Part shown: positions 62,833 through 64,000 of the stretch, piece by piece
How the letters are laid out: every line of letters begins with the position of its first letter
How positions within the stretch are numbered: position 1 is the first letter of the stretch
Origin: Halomonas binhaiensis
Lineage (GTDB): Bacteria > Pseudomonadota > Gammaproteobacteria > Pseudomonadales > Halomonadaceae
Direction of reading: 5' to 3'
DNA length: 64,000 nucleotides
Assembly (NCBI RefSeq): GCF_008329985.2
Contig: NZ_CP038437.2
Coordinates: 868,001-932,000, forward strand
The notes under the pieces: generated by a model
The model's input: the letters and a program-made list of their open reading frames with translations, nothing else
What the model was told of the DNA's origin: nothing
Databases searched by the model: none
Position numbers and translations under genes: made by a program

Positions 62833-63169
62833 TCTGGACCTCTATGATGAGGGAAGTTCGCAGCAAGCCTGCCGCAGCGTTTCATCAAGAGACGCCGGGG
62901 GAGTTCAGTAGGAGCAACTCAACGATAGGGAGGGGGAGAACTATTATCCAATTAAATATATGGATGCAGAATATCTGTAAATCGAATAGTTCTGGCTATC
63001 TATCAAGACGGACTGGAAGACGGGAGTGGAAAACGAGAGTGGAAGACAAGAGTGGAAGACAAGAGCTGAAGACAGGGTTGAATATGAGAACTGATCACGA
63101 AAACCGAGGATAACAGCCGCAGACAACAGCAAGACTGCTGCCTGCGGCCACGGGAATGACTGAAAAGCT
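62833..63169. other. Intergenic region between the kinase and amidohydrolase genes
   Basis: The 337 bases hold no convincing gene. A 13-bp degenerate tandem repeat occupies 63011-63076, and the promoter of the amidohydrolase operon should lie in the AT-richer part near 62930-63000. Confidence 0.5.
63011..63076 (+). repeat. Five-unit 13-bp degenerate tandem repeat (AGTGGAAGACAAG)
   Basis: A 14-base first unit (63011-63024) is followed by four 13-base units at 63025, 63038, 63051 and 63064. The two middle units are identical; the others differ at one to four positions. It lies about 180 bp upstream of the amidohydrolase start. Confidence 0.88.
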
Positions 63170-64000
63170 TCAGCTCATCACATCATTGCGGGTCGGCAGG
63201 GCGGAATAGGCACCCGGGCGGGTGACCGCGTGGGCACCACAGCGGCAGGCGAGCGTCAGTGCCTGGTTGAGGAAGGCAGTATCGTGTTGCCAACCTTCCT
63301 GTTGCCAGTTGTGCTCGGCCAGGGCCGCAAGCAGGCCTCCGATGAAGGCATCGCCGCCGGCAGTGGTATCCACCGCCTGCACCTTGGGTGGTGTCATGTG
63401 GGTAACACCGTTGGCGGTATAAGCGGCAATGCTGCCAGGGCCATCGGTGATCACGATCAGGCGGGCACCTGCCGTGAGGCGTTCGGCCAGCCAGTCTTCA
63501 CGAGGGTGATCGCCACGTAGCGTGTCGAGCTCTTCGCTGGACAGCTTGACCAACTGGGCCAGGTCGATCAGGCGAGTGACCAGGGCGGTATCGACCTTGT
63601 GGCCTTGCCACAGGTTATGTCTCAGGTTGGCATCGACACTGACCAGGCTGTTGGCACGCTTGGCCATTTCGGCAATGGTCAGGGTCGTGTCGGCAATATC
63701 CGGATCCGTCAGGCTGTTGCTGCACATGTGGACAATGGCAGGTTGGGCAAAGATACCTACTGGTAGATGTTCGACGCGATACAGCAGGTCGGCAGCGGGT
63801 GGACGGTAGAAATCGAAGGTGCGTTCACCGTGCTCGTCCCGGGATACGAAGGCCAGGGCTGTGCGGGCTTCGTGGGTACGTACCACGCCACTGATATCAA
63901 CGCCATGCAGGCTCAATTGCTGTTCCAGGAAGCGACCGAAGTAGTCGTCACCGATCATGCCGAGAAAATGGCTGGACAGGCCTAGACGTGCGCAGGCTAC
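63170..64000 (-). CDS. PfkB-family carbohydrate kinase, fructokinase-like (partial)
   Basis: The frame stays open to the last base of the window, so the N-terminus is missing; 276 residues are present. The segment VACARLG and GMIGDDYFGRFL at the visible start and the catalytic block VDTTAGGDAFIGGLL near the end, with its Asp base, mark the ribokinase/fructokinase family. It would phosphorylate fructose or a similar sugar, feeding the Entner-Doudoroff genes at 53-56 kb. The sugar is inferred. Confidence 0.88.
   Translation of the reverse strand, partial: VACARLGLSSHFLGMIGDDYFGRFLEQQLSLHGVDISGVVRTHEARTALAFVSRDEHGERTFDFYRPPAADLLYRVEHLPVGIFAQPAIVHMCSNSLTDPDIADTTLTIAEMAKRANSLVSVDANLRHNLWQGHKVDTALVTRLIDLAQLVKLSSEELDTLRGDHPREDWLAERLTAGARLIVITDGPGSIAAYTANGVTHMTPPKVQAVDTTAGGDAFIGGLLAALAEHNWQQEGWQHDTAFLNQALTLACRCGAHAVTRPGAYSALPTRNDVMS

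Overview
The window looks like the chromosome of a moderately halophilic gammaproteobacterium, most likely a member of the Halomonadaceae. That assignment is inference. It rests on a complete glycine-betaine/sarcosine degradation block, a hexR-zwf-pgl-eda Entner-Doudoroff locus, moderately GC-rich core DNA and many short tandem repeats between genes. There are no rRNA or tRNA genes, insertion sequences, prophage genes or CRISPR arrays that I can recognise.

Region 1 (1-5.6 kb) holds C1 oxidation genes: the tail of a glutathione-independent formaldehyde dehydrogenase, then a soluble NAD-linked molybdenum formate dehydrogenase with a fused gamma-beta subunit. Region 2 (5.64-14.05 kb) is a strongly AT-rich surface-polysaccharide island with TagD-like, LicD/fukutin-like, XcbB/CpsF-like and TagF-glycosyltransferase fusion proteins, a small membrane protein and an O-antigen ligase/polymerase. 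Region 3 (14.1-26.5 kb) returns to betaine catabolism: gbcA, gbcB, gbdR, glyA, soxBDAG and purU. Regions 1 and 3 form one pathway in function. GbcAB demethylates betaine, SoxBDAG turns sarcosine into glycine plus a C1 unit, GlyA makes serine, PurU releases formate, and formaldehyde and formate dehydrogenases finish the oxidation. The dimethylglycine step is not in the window. The island therefore sits between two halves of one metabolic module.

Region 4 (26.5-33.1 kb) carries a CorA-type channel, mtgA, the regulator cdaR, a small AT-rich orphan gene, a GntP permease and a haloacid-dehalogenase-type hydrolase. Region 5 (40.9-33.1 kb, minus strand) is a tightly packed nine-gene operon: a phosphotransferase, a YnjBCD-like ABC importer, two glycosyltransferases of the TIGR04283/TIGR04282 types, an ECF sigma factor with a small zinc-finger partner, and a secreted DUF3047 protein. 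Its joint function is not known to me, and it is the best candidate here for an undescribed system.

Region 6 (41-52.2 kb) contains a tandem universal stress protein, an SSS symporter with its small partner, an MHS-family transporter, a bufferin-type (DUF2282/MNIO/DUF2063/DoxX) metal-stress RiPP operon, a RidA protein and a PhnCDE-like ABC importer. Region 7 (52.5-56.8 kb) is hexR and zwf-pgl-eda with visible candidate HexR operators. Region 8 (56.8-64 kb) has a GntR regulator, a decayed amidohydrolase, a MatC-like carrier, a LysR regulator, a CynX-type transporter, a cytosine-deaminase-like amidohydrolase and the C-terminal part of a fructokinase-like PfkB kinase.

A recurring structural theme is short tandem repeats in regulatory positions. 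There are 7-bp arrays at 247-321 and 16860-17135, 14-bp arrays at 30513, 40957 and 44301, a 13-bp array at 63011 and 15-bp repeats at 39645 and 55139. A 132-bp concentric palindrome lies between glyA and soxB.
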